Positions 1 through 5,637 of a DNA stretch of 9,862 nucleotides are shown one piece after another (the stretch's first letter is position 1; each line of letters opens with the position of its first letter). This DNA comes from Candidatus Nomurabacteria bacterium. Lineage in GTDB: Bacteria > Patescibacteriota > Minisyncoccia > Phycocordibacterales > UBA9973. The stretch spans positions 1-9,862 of the forward strand of contig JADLCZ010000082.1 in NCBI GenBank assembly GCA_020846955.1. The letters are read 5' to 3'. The notes below the pieces were generated by a model, which did no database searches, was not told where the DNA came from, and saw only the letters and a list, made by a program, of their open reading frames with translations. Both the position numbers and the translations under genes were made by a program.

Positions 1-1
1 A

Positions 2-385
2 GAAGAAATTGAAAATCGTAAAAATGAATTCTTTAAAACTATCGAAAACAAAAATTCAGATTTCTATGTCCTAAAACATGGCGGAAGTATTGTGGCATTC
101 TGTTCATTTACTCCAGACGTCAATGGCAATTTGTATTTAGAATCACTCAATACAGAATCCGAAGCAAAAGGAACAATGATAGGCAGTGAATTCTTGCCAT
201 CAGTTTTAGAAAAAGTACAAACTCTAGGGAAAGATATTTATGGACAAGTAAATGCAAAAAATCCGGGCACATTACCATACTATGAAAGAATTGGTTTTGA
301 AATAAAAAATGTAGAGGAAAATGGAGAGTTAAAATATTACGAAATTAGAATTCCAGCAGAGAAATTTACAAGGAAAGCTGCTTAG
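2..385 (+). CDS. GNAT-family N-acetyltransferase, 3' part only
   Basis: The reading frame is open from the left edge, so the start lies outside the window and only the last 127 residues are visible; an internal ATG at 92 is not a likely start because coding sequence continues upstream of it. The fragment looks like the C-terminal half of a GNAT acetyltransferase, which moves an acetyl group from acetyl-CoA to an amine. A beta hairpin (FYVLKHGGSIVAFCSF) is followed by a strand (LYLESLNT), a helix, and the strand-helix ending VNAKNPGTLPYYERIGFEI. The last part matches the usual GNAT motif B, in which an Asn-bearing strand is followed by YERxGF. The substrate cannot be predicted. The TAG stop at 383-385 lies 20 bases inside the 3' end of the convergent TrmB-type gene, so the two transcripts overlap tail to tail. 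The family call is fairly safe, but the acetyl-CoA loop is not clearly visible. Confidence 0.7.
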   Translation, partial: EEIENRKNEFFKTIENKNSDFYVLKHGGSIVAFCSFTPDVNGNLYLESLNTESEAKGTMIGSEFLPSVLEKVQTLGKDIYGQVNAKNPGTLPYYERIGFEIKNVEENGELKYYEIRIPAEKFTRKAA

Positions 386-1136
386 CATTATCCCAAAGAG
401 CTTCAAATAGTGTTTTGTGCATTTTGTAAATACTTGCGTCTTCTATTATGACACCAATTGATTTATTTGGATCAAGAGTGATGTAGGTAACTTTATCATC
501 ATAAATTTGCATTGCAGTTGCGAAACTATCTATACTCTCAACGACTCGGCGCTCTGTAATCTCGGGGTCATCATTTTTTGCAAGTTCTCTTATATATGGC
601 GTGTCTATTGAAATGATACGCTTTTTTAATTTTAATTTCTTACGCATCGTGACATTTTCTTTGTTTAATTCTGGATAGTACTTGTTCATGGCTTCATTGT
701 CGGCATAAGTTAGAATCTCATTTTTTGCCGTGTAGCTATCTCGAATTACTTTTGCAACACCATCTTTGCCTTCAAAAAATTGCACATTTGGTTTGCCAGA
801 GAGAAGGTTGAATTTGGAGGCAAGGCCGCCAAGAGAATAGGTGAGAGTCTCTTTGGTGAGCATTATCGATTTGGCGCGTGCTTCTACCATATTGATCAAG
901 CTACTTGGGTGAAGGGGGGAGAATAGTGCTACTGTACCTTCACCACCTTTCTTCTCAACTAAGTTCATCGTTTCCAGTTGCTCCAATACTTTATATATGA
1001 GGCCCCTTTTGATACCTGTCCAAGTAGCCAGAGCGCTTGCTTTTTGTGGGCCACGATCAAGAAGCGTGCCATAGACTAGCGCCTGCTCCTCGGATAACCC
1101 AGCCTCTATTAGAATCTTTTCATTAGTGTTTTCCAT
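366..1136 (-). CDS. TrmB-family transcriptional regulator
   Basis: This 256-residue protein has the TrmB layout. An N-terminal winged helix-turn-helix at about residues 10-75 contains LSEEQALVYGTLLDRGPQKAS and then the recognition segment GIKRGLIYKVLEQLETMNLV with a basic wing. A linker helix rich in A, K and E follows at about 80-110, and then a C-terminal effector-like region from about 115. That region contains the VQFFEGKDGVAKVIRD stretch typical of TrmB-like regulators that lack the long sugar-binding domain. In archaea TrmB proteins sense sugars; the bacterial short forms mostly have no known ligand. Fic lies 72 bases upstream on the same strand, so co-transcription is possible. No clear ribosome binding site precedes the ATG. 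An inverted repeat in the gap just upstream could be an autoregulatory operator. The family call is strong; the target and ligand are unknown. Confidence 0.85.
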   Translation of the reverse strand: MENTNEKILIEAGLSEEQALVYGTLLDRGPQKASALATWTGIKRGLIYKVLEQLETMNLVEKKGGEGTVALFSPLHPSSLINMVEARAKSIMLTKETLTYSLGGLASKFNLLSGKPNVQFFEGKDGVAKVIRDSYTAKNEILTYADNEAMNKYYPELNKENVTMRKKLKLKKRIISIDTPYIRELAKNDDPEITERRVVESIDSFATAMQIYDDKVTYITLDPNKSIGVIIEDASIYKMHKTLFEALWDNAKQLSL

Positions 1137-1140
1137 CCCA

Positions 1141-1196
1141 TTAGAAAATTTAAATAATAATATTTCTTCTTTAGCTCCCGTAAGTTGATTTTCTAA
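1141..1196 (-). promoter_or_regulatory. inverted repeat upstream of the TrmB-type gene (possible operator)
   Basis: TTAGAAAAT at 1141-1149 is mirrored by ATTTTCTAA at 1188-1196, giving 9-bp perfect arms 38 bp apart (centre to centre about 47 bp). They lie within the 72-base gap between the end of fic and the ATG of the TrmB-type gene. TrmB-like regulators bind palindromic or spaced sites, so autoregulation is a reasonable guess. The arms are AT-rich, so chance is not excluded. Confidence 0.3.
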
Positions 1197-1208
1197 CAGG
1201 ATAAGTAT

Positions 1209-2255
1209 TTATATTTTACGATATTTTGTAGCTGGACCATTATATAGTTTTTTGATTTTCTTTAGGCGCATAAGCTTTTGCAATGCTTGGTTTACTGTTG
1301 CTCGATTTAACTTAGCAATTTTTGCCATTTCGCTTGCTCCAGCCTCTTTGTGTTCATTAATATAATTCCAAATTTTTATTTGAACTGGACTTAAATCAAA
1401 TTCTAAATAATTATTCTTAGCTAGTTCCAACACCTGAATGGCTTGTCCTTCGATCACGGTAAGAAAAAAGGTAATCCAAGGGAGAATAGTTTTATTATCA
1501 CTATTTTTTTGATATTGTCTTAAAGATAAATAATATTCATTTTTATTTTCCTCTATAATTTTTTCATGAGAAATATAAGGTATAAAAGAATAATCATTTT
1601 GTAAAAGTAAAAGATTCGTTAAAATCCTAGACATCCTACCATTACCATCTTCGAATGGGTGAATACATAAAAATTCAATAATAAATACTGCGATAATTAA
1701 AAGTGGGTGAAAGTTTTTTGTATCAAATGCATTTCGTGTCCAGTCAATAAGTTCATTCATTTCAATCTTTGTCAGATATGGCGGAGTAGTATCAAAAATA
1801 ATTTTAATAATTTCACCTTTTTCATTAACCAATGCAACCTTGTTATCTTTTGTTTTATACTCTCCCAAGTGCAGTTTATCTTTATCGGAATATTTCATCA
1901 ATTCTCTGTGTAAATTTTGAATTGTGCCTTCGCGCAAAAAAAGAGTTTGGTAAGAATCAAAAACATTTTTTAATATCTCAAAATAACCCTTGACCTCTTG
2001 TTTATCACGATCCTTTAACTTTGTTACTTCCATGCCCCGCATATAATTTTCGACTTCATCGTCGGTCATTTCCGAGCCTTCAATACGAGTCGACGCACCA
2101 GTCGAAGTAACTAAAGTTGCTTTCTTTAGTTTATTTAAAATATCATAACTTAATTGTGTATTTTCAGTCCAACGACCCTTAAGCTCATCTATTTTAGAGA
2201 GTTTTAAGATGATATTTGGGGGTATATTATTTAGTTTTGCATTAAATTTATCCAT
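1209..2255 (-). CDS. Fic family protein (putative AMPylating enzyme) with C-terminal winged helix
   Basis: This 348-residue protein carries the canonical Fic motif HPFEDGNGRMSR at residues 199-210, with catalytic His199, the acidic residue for metal binding (Asp203) and the second Arg210 all present. Fic enzymes usually transfer AMP from ATP to a Thr, Ser or Tyr side chain of a target protein. Near the N terminus, STRIEG (residues 55-60) matches the inhibitory motif (S/T)xxxE(G/N), whose Glu (Glu59) blocks ATP in self-inhibited Fic proteins; its N-terminal place makes this a class II enzyme. The C terminus (about 285-348) is a winged helix-turn-helix (GASEMAKIAKLNRATVNQALQKL), common in this subgroup and suggesting self-regulation or DNA binding. 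It stands alone, with no antitoxin gene of the FicT/FicA type beside it. ATG 2255 is preceded by no clear Shine-Dalgarno sequence but by a good promoter. Confidence 0.93.
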   Translation of the reverse strand: MDKFNAKLNNIPPNIILKLSKIDELKGRWTENTQLSYDILNKLKKATLVTSTGASTRIEGSEMTDDEVENYMRGMEVTKLKDRDKQEVKGYFEILKNVFDSYQTLFLREGTIQNLHRELMKYSDKDKLHLGEYKTKDNKVALVNEKGEIIKIIFDTTPPYLTKIEMNELIDWTRNAFDTKNFHPLLIIAVFIIEFLCIHPFEDGNGRMSRILTNLLLLQNDYSFIPYISHEKIIEENKNEYYLSLRQYQKNSDNKTILPWITFFLTVIEGQAIQVLELAKNNYLEFDLSPVQIKIWNYINEHKEAGASEMAKIAKLNRATVNQALQKLMRLKKIKKLYNGPATKYRKI

Positions 2256-2272
2256 TTTATCTTGTATTTGTT

Positions 2273-2306
2273 GTATATAAGATTATATAAGATTATATAA
2301 GATTAT
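2273..2306. repeat. tandem 10-bp repeat (GATTATATAA) in the fic promoter
   Basis: GATTATATAA is present in two perfect units at 2281-2300, with partial units on both sides (ATATAA at 2275-2280, GATTA at 2301-2305). Read on the minus strand, each unit carries TATAAT, giving overlapping -10 boxes one helical turn apart directly upstream of fic. Copy-number change by slippage would move or multiply these boxes. Confidence 0.75.
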
Positions 2307-2320
2307 TATTATTTAGTCCA
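2292..2320 (-). promoter_or_regulatory. predicted sigma70-type promoter of fic
   Basis: On the minus strand TGGACT (2320-2315, four of six matches to TTGACA) is followed after exactly 17 bases by TATAAT (2297-2292). Transcription would start near 2285, about 30 bases before the fic ATG at 2255. A second TATAAT lies one repeat unit downstream, at 2287-2282. Confidence 0.5.
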
Positions 2321-2438
2321 GGTTTATATTTTGAAATACTATTATTCATTCTTAAATCGAGCAGATAATCACCCATCAATATACGATTACATACGGTTTA
2401 CTACCCTCACCCACTCAAATAGTATACTATATTCATAT

Positions 2439-2458
2439 TTGTCATGCAAGTATGACAA
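2439..2458. promoter_or_regulatory. inverted repeat TTGTCAT-6-ATGACAA (possible operator)
   Basis: Perfect 7-bp arms are separated by 6 bases in the divergent region between fic and the promoter at 2529. A GTCAA/TTGAC half-site also occurs in the palindrome TTGACA-ATA-TGTCAA at 2529-2543, which covers the -35 box of that promoter. A dimeric repressor could bind both. A perfect DnaA-box nonamer, TTATCCACA, lies nearby at 2465-2473, but a single copy is not evidence of an origin. Confidence 0.35.
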
Positions 2459-2474
2459 TACAGTTTATCCACAT

Positions 2475-2498
2475 ATCCTTATTTTATAAGGATTTTTA
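2475..2498 (+). terminator. weak terminator-like hairpin
   Basis: ATCCTTA (2475-2481) pairs with TAAGGAT (2487-2493) around a 5-base loop, followed by a short T run. The stem is AT-rich and no plus-strand gene lies upstream, so it may simply insulate the promoter at 2529 from upstream transcription, or be accidental. Confidence 0.25.
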
Positions 2499-2528
2499 CA
2501 TATATAATTGTATTTTGTAACATGACTG

Positions 2529-2557
2529 TTGACAATATGTCAAGAACCTGCTATACT
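2529..2557 (+). promoter_or_regulatory. strong predicted sigma70 promoter (TTGACA-17-TATACT)
   Basis: A perfect -35 hexamer, TTGACA (2529-2534), is spaced 17 bases from TATACT (2552-2557), five of six matches to the -10 consensus. Transcription would start near 2564 and run into a long stretch without a gene before the orphan gene at 3271. The -35 box sits inside the 15-base palindrome TTGACA-ATA-TGTCAA (2529-2543), so a repressor bound there would block the polymerase. This is the best promoter in the window. Confidence 0.65.
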
Positions 2558-2563
2558 GTGTGC

Positions 2564-3270
2564 AAGATAGTTAAGTACATTGAGAGATGAAGTCACCCAA
2601 GATAAATAGTTTACTTTCAAATCAAAGGAGAGAGTAAATAGAATATTTATAAAAGTGATAAACATCGGTTCGCACTATACTGACAAGACTGCTTGGTCGC
2701 ATGAGTCAATATAGAACAGTAACTACTTTTGCCAAAAGCGAGAGGACCATAGTGCTGTAGAACTGTTAAAGAATTGTTGTAAAGACATTCACTGGATATA
2801 AAGGGCCTAACCCTCCCAATATTGTATCCAGCCATGTAGTTAGAACATTACGAAAGGAGAGAGTCGTAAGCAGAAATGTGGGGAAAAAATTTAAGGCATT
2901 TATTTATCCCTACATTCCTTCTTGCGAAGGAATTTGCAAAGAAAGAGAGATCTTTGCAAGAGTCCCGACGTTTAGGTCGGGGGCAAGAAGTTGAACTTTG
3001 AAAATTTAATATTCAGATCATAAAAGAAGAGAAAAATTTCTTTTGTGATTTGATATTGCTCAGCAGAAATGGTGGGTTATATAAAAATTAAAGTCGTGTA
3101 CCGCGCCGACATAAAATAAGTGGGATTGTAATAGTATGTGCGAACAATAGTAACACATTTACACGAAAGTAAAGCAACTCGATATATTGCTTTTGAGGTG
3201 CCCCTACCGAGAAAAATTAGTGGCGAAATTCTGGCATCAAAGTAAATCCTCGAGCCAGCGGGGTAGAAAA
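2564..3270 (+). ncRNA. candidate structured RNA or long 5' leader, about 700 nt
   Basis: No convincing protein is encoded here on either strand, yet the region starts at a consensus promoter and is dense in hairpins. These include GCACTAT 2672-2678 with 2749-2755; CTGGATA 2792-2798 with 2825-2831 (inner AGGG/CCCT 2802-2805 with 2811-2814); TTACGA 2848-2853 with 2864-2869; ATTCCTTC 2914-2921 with 2926-2933; TTGCAAAG 2934-2941 with 2952-2959; CCCGAC 2964-2969 with 2976-2981; a 12-bp stem 3017-3028 with 3038-3049; and AAAGCAA 3171-3177 with 3187-3193. AACAGT (2715-2720) could pair outside its own hairpin with ACTGTT (2762-2767), as in a pseudoknot. CTGGC/GCCAG plus CCCC/GGGG near 3200-3263 could hide the GGGGTAG just before the next ATG. 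I do not recognise RNase P, tmRNA, SRP RNA, a tRNA, or a group I or II intron core. The boundaries are guesses: promoter on the left, next gene on the right. Confidence 0.35.
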
Positions 3271-3987
3271 ATGATGTATGATTATTTAACCAATGTTGGT
3301 GACTTTACAAAAGAGCTAAGAAAAAAATACCGTGGTCTTATACATGACTATGATGTATTTGTAGCTAAAGAAAAATTTGGAATACCAGAATGGTATTCTA
3401 GAATGGCAGGCTCGTTCTTTTTCTGGATGAAAGAAAAAGAAACATTGATTTCGGATCTTTTTTTGGGAATAGATGCGAAATTTGATTTTGATACATGTCG
3501 TATCGAAATCTCGAAAATTTTAACTGAAGATATTTCTATTAAAACAGAAATAGAAACAGAATATTATTTGAGGAGAATATCTCCGAAAAATGATATGGAG
3601 ATCAGAGATCTTCATCAAAAATTATATAATAATCCCTCACTCGGGGAATTATTAGAAAAATTTAAAAAAAATATTTTCTCAACTTCTTTTGAAGAAGAAT
3701 TAGGGGAAAAATTAAACATAGTACGATCCTACAGCGAAATCGTATGGAAAGTAATGCCTGATCAAATTCAGGATTGTCGGTACGATTCCTGACGAAACTG
3801 GAGGGATGAAATTTTTTCCCTTAGGGAAAAAATTAATTTATACTTTCTCTGCTCAAAGGGAGCAGTTAAAGAATCCATAGATTCTTATGTAAAGATAACT
3901 GGGGATTATATGGGCCCCGGGCCAAACAAGGAATATGATGACCTCTTTATAAAAATAAAAGAGGTAATTAAGAAAATAAGGGGTTAA
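3271..3987 (+). pseudogene. orphan gene interrupted by an in-frame TGA at 3790-3792
   Basis: From ATG 3271 (a second ATG follows at 3274) the frame encodes 173 residues, rich in charged helices and aromatics (WYSRMAGSFFFWMKEKE at about 41-57), and stops at TGA 3790-3792. The same frame then stays open for 64 more codons with protein-like content (WRDEIFSLREKI, then GAVKESIDSYVKITGDYMG, ending in IKEVIKKIRG) to TAA 3985-3987. A good terminator stands six bases later at 3993-4014, which argues that 3987 is the true end. Either TGA is a recent nonsense mutation or it is read through; TGA followed by C is a leaky context. A sequencing error is also possible. A perfect hairpin (TTTTTTCCC/GGGAAAAAA, 3812-3832) lies 20 bases past the TGA. 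No domain is recognised. An upstream extension to TTG 3187 is unlikely, because that codon sits in a hairpin. Confidence 0.6.
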
Positions 3988-3992
3988 ATATA

Positions 3993-4020
3993 AAAGGGGT
4001 TTAATTACCCCTTTCTTATT
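3993..4020 (+). terminator. intrinsic terminator of the interrupted orphan gene
   Basis: AAAGGGGT (3993-4000) pairs perfectly with ACCCCTTT (4007-4014) around a 6-base loop and is followed by the T-rich run CTTATT. It lies 6 bases after the TAA at 3987. Its 3' arm merges with the start of the duplicated leader sequence at 4012. Confidence 0.6.
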
Positions 4021-4075
4021 CAGCTTTTCATTTTAAACAATGGCTTATCATGAGCTTGTCGAATGGAAGGTTGAT
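4012..4075 (+). repeat. leader/start repeat, full copy
   Basis: The 24 bases at 4012-4035 are identical to 8262-8285, and AATGGAAGGTTGAT at 4062-4075 is identical to 8288-8301. The 26 bases between (4036-4061) exist only here; the other copy has just two bases (8286-8287). The extra part contains the ATG of the 4040 gene and GAGCTTGTCGAA, which resembles a REP-type palindrome half common in many bacterial genomes. So either the distal copy lost this part or a REP-like piece was inserted here. Confidence 0.7.
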
Positions 4076-4849
4076 GATGTTCTCTACCGTCCACAGGGTA
4101 CTCGCTACACTAGGGATAGTGATGAGTACCAAATAAAAGAAGCCCTAATTACAGAGGGCTTCGTGGACTGGAATGTGGAGGAGATTTTACCTCCAGCATT
4201 TTTGGCATATTGCCGAAAATGTGTTTTGCCACCCAAAAGGTTGGAGTGGCAAAATCAGCCACAAAAATCATTTTGCTTTTCCTCGTTAACCGTTGCGAAA
4301 TGGTTTGGGGAGAAATCCAGGCTACAATACGCTTGGAATAATATACTCAAACTAGGCAAATGGGCCATTTGGGGTCCTGACACTAGTCAAGGTAAGATCT
4401 TTTTACTCCACCCAAACCTACTTTTGTGTTTACAACAAGAGGGGTGGGAAAATGGAAAAAAAGAAATTTCGCGTTCCACGCATTCTGTTCGGCAAGTTGG
4501 CGGATTTAATGTGTGTCAGGTTGGGAAAACTTGGTTCGTGTGGTCTGGCGATTTTGCCAACCACATCGAGGGAACAGGAAACCTTAAGTCAATCATTGAG
4601 TTGGCTGAAAGGAGAAAAAAGAAGGATTCATTAATCCTTACATTGAATGATGTAAGGAACGATAGGTCTGGTACCGCAGGTTTTTGCCTGTATGGTATCA
4701 AATGTTTTCTTCAGGTTCGAATGCCACATGTTTATAATCTTGTGAAAGATTATAATTCATGGTCTGAAATTCCGGAAGAGATAATGGCTATAGAATGGCC
4801 ACTTGTCTCCAAGAAAATTTTCAGAGGCTATCCGAGCCCTGTGAACTAA
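4040..4849 (+). CDS. hypothetical protein, tryptophan-rich
   Basis: This 269-residue protein is not recognised. It has an unusual content of tryptophan (more than a dozen residues, e.g. EWKVDD, DWNVEE, KWAIWGPD, TWFVWSGD), a single CxxC at residues 58-61 (YCRKC), and no signal peptide or membrane segment. The C-terminal third contains the distinctive stretches DRSGTAGFCLYGIKCFL, then RMPHVYNLV and WSEIPEEIM. It uses GGN, TGG and CCN codons more than its neighbours and looks richer in G+C, which may mean a different origin. ATG 4040 was chosen because it gives the longest frame with protein-like sequence. There is no Shine-Dalgarno sequence, and it begins only 26 bases after the upstream terminator, so its promoter is unclear. 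Its leader is partly duplicated at 8262-8301. A cytoplasmic protein is likely; the function is unknown. Confidence 0.75.
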   Translation: MAYHELVEWKVDDVLYRPQGTRYTRDSDEYQIKEALITEGFVDWNVEEILPPAFLAYCRKCVLPPKRLEWQNQPQKSFCFSSLTVAKWFGEKSRLQYAWNNILKLGKWAIWGPDTSQGKIFLLHPNLLLCLQQEGWENGKKEISRSTHSVRQVGGFNVCQVGKTWFVWSGDFANHIEGTGNLKSIIELAERRKKKDSLILTLNDVRNDRSGTAGFCLYGIKCFLQVRMPHVYNLVKDYNSWSEIPEEIMAIEWPLVSKKIFRGYPSPVN

Positions 4850-5092
4850 AAAAGTGAACTGCTCTTACAATAGAGTCGATTGATTCGCGTAAAGAATCAT
4901 AACGGGTTATGTGAATAGGGTTATTTGTGTAGGGGTAAGTGATTTCGATTATTTGCCCTCGTTATTGAGATTTTTACGCCTTAGGCGTAGAAGTTTCATT
5001 GCGAATTGTTTTTTTATAGGGAAACATATTGCCCCTCGTACTATATGTATGCTACTCGCATGGAAGAGTAAGAATTTTTGAAACATATAATT
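4850..5092 (+). promoter_or_regulatory. intergenic region with a perfect palindrome
   Basis: No gene is seen in these 243 bases. They hold a small hairpin TGATTC/GAATCA near 4880-4900, a loose direct repeat of GGGTTAT around 4905-4930, and the perfect inverted repeat TACGCCT-T-AGGCGTA at 4975-4989. The palindrome lies about 100 bases before the next gene and is a candidate operator. No convincing promoter hexamers were found. Confidence 0.3.
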
Positions 5093-5449
5093 ATGGCAAA
5101 AAAGATTCTTTGGTTTTCTCGTCATACTCCGATGGCATTCCAAATACCAATACTTCAAAATGTTTTTGGAGAGGATATTGTGTTGGAACAAAAAGTTGGT
5201 AATGATTCCTACATAAACGCAGAAAAACTTGTGCAGTTTATGAAAGAAAATCATTTTGATGAAATTGTAATGGTAGCGCCCTTTTCAGTTATAGCGAAAG
5301 TGATTGAACTTGGTATCAAACCGATTAAAGCAAACACTATTGAAATAAAAGATGCAAAAGATGCAACTTTTTCTTTCAGTGGGCGTCATTACAAATTTAT
5401 CAAGTTTGTGCGTGTCATGCGGCTCGAACTGGTGACGGAAGACCTGTAA
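5093..5449 (+). CDS. hypothetical small protein with N-terminal KILWFSRH
   Basis: This is a 118-residue protein from ATG 5093. It begins with a hydrophobic strand and the motif KKILWFSRH. Then come a helix (LQNVFGEDIVLEQKV), a second strand-helix unit (NAEKLVQFMKENHFDEIVMVAP), a further helix (SVIAKVIELGI), and a C-terminal beta hairpin ending FSGRHYKFIKFVRVMRLELVTEDL. The alternating pattern suggests a small Rossmann-like alpha/beta fold; I do not recognise a named family. An alternative TTG start at 5078 would add five residues and has GGAAGAG nine bases before it (5062-5068). I prefer ATG because the conserved-looking strand starts there. The gene ends 8 bases before a terminator hairpin that directly joins palindromic element copy A. 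It is convergent with DUF4143 ATPase 1. Confidence 0.7.
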   Translation: MAKKILWFSRHTPMAFQIPILQNVFGEDIVLEQKVGNDSYINAEKLVQFMKENHFDEIVMVAPFSVIAKVIELGIKPIKANTIEIKDAKDATFSFSGRHYKFIKFVRVMRLELVTEDL

Positions 5450-5457
5450 ATTTTGAA

Positions 5458-5480
5458 AGAGGTTCGTTTTTCGGACCTCT
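5458..5480 (+). terminator. terminator-like hairpin abutting repeat copy A
   Basis: AGAGGTTCG (5458-5466) pairs with CGGACCTCT (5472-5480), nine pairs including one G-U, around a T5 loop. It ends exactly where the outer stem of the palindromic element begins. An equivalent hairpin with a different stem sequence precedes copy C, but none precedes copy B. Confidence 0.5.
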
Positions 5481-5620
5481 CTTCACACTTGCATCAAAGT
5501 TGATGTGCTATGCAGGATTTGAGGTGCTTGTATTTTTTATAATCTATATTTGAAATACGAATCTCTCTCCTTGGCACCTTTATTTTTCTGTTGTATGTGC
5601 TTTGATGCAAATGTGAGGAA
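5480..5620. repeat. palindromic element, copy A
   Basis: The outer stem 5480-5499 pairs with 5600-5619, 20 positions with one C-A mismatch and one G-U. The inner stem AGGTGC (5522-5527) pairs with GCACCT (5574-5579), and a third stem TTGTATTT (5528-5535) pairs with AAATACGA (5553-5560). The asymmetric bulge TCTCTCTCCTTG lies at 5562-5573. The element sits between the convergent orphan gene ending at 5449 and ATPase 1 ending at 5638. CATCAA-AG-TTGATG at 5492-5505 offers a competing local hairpin. No open frame of note is present. It could be a structured RNA, a MITE or a recombination site. Confidence 0.85.
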
Positions 5621-5637
5621 AATTATAATTACTAAAA

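Noticed and set aside
2465..2473. Perfect DnaA box TTATCCACA, possible replication origin
   Set aside because: Only one copy, no dnaA or dnaN gene and no cluster of boxes; a single 9-base match in 10 kb is not unusual.
2647..2835. Minus-strand open frame of 62 codons in the structured region
   Set aside because: Codon use and composition are not protein-like, and it lies over the plus-strand hairpins.
2876..3001. 41-codon open frame starting MWGKNLRHLF
   Set aside because: It runs through three perfect hairpins (2914-2981) that explain its sequence, the AGGAG is 16 bases from the ATG, and the C-terminal half is low-complexity charged sequence. More likely RNA structure than a protein.
3139..3150. 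GTGCGAACAATA resembling a group II intron 5' end
   Set aside because: No domain V hairpin and no reverse transcriptase or maturase in the window.
3234..3246. 13-base match (GCATCAAAGTAAA) between the leader and element copy B
   Set aside because: No further similarity in the flanks and no matching 3' arm; matches of this length are expected by chance in 10 kb.
3187..3270. N-terminal extension of the 3271 gene to a TTG at 3187
   Set aside because: The TTG lies in the 3' arm of the AAAGCAA/TTGCTTT hairpin and the extra 28 residues look like translated leader; ATG 3271 is preferred.
3750..3880. Alternative frame (IVGTIPDETGG...) over the TGA region, suggesting a frameshift
   Set aside because: It also reads protein-like but closes at TAG 3878-3880, while the original frame continues to 3987 next to a terminator. 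The in-frame TGA explains more.
4714..4726. GGTTCGAATGCC resembling a tRNA T-arm
   Set aside because: It lies inside the coding sequence of the 4040 gene and no acceptor stem or anticodon arm fits around it.
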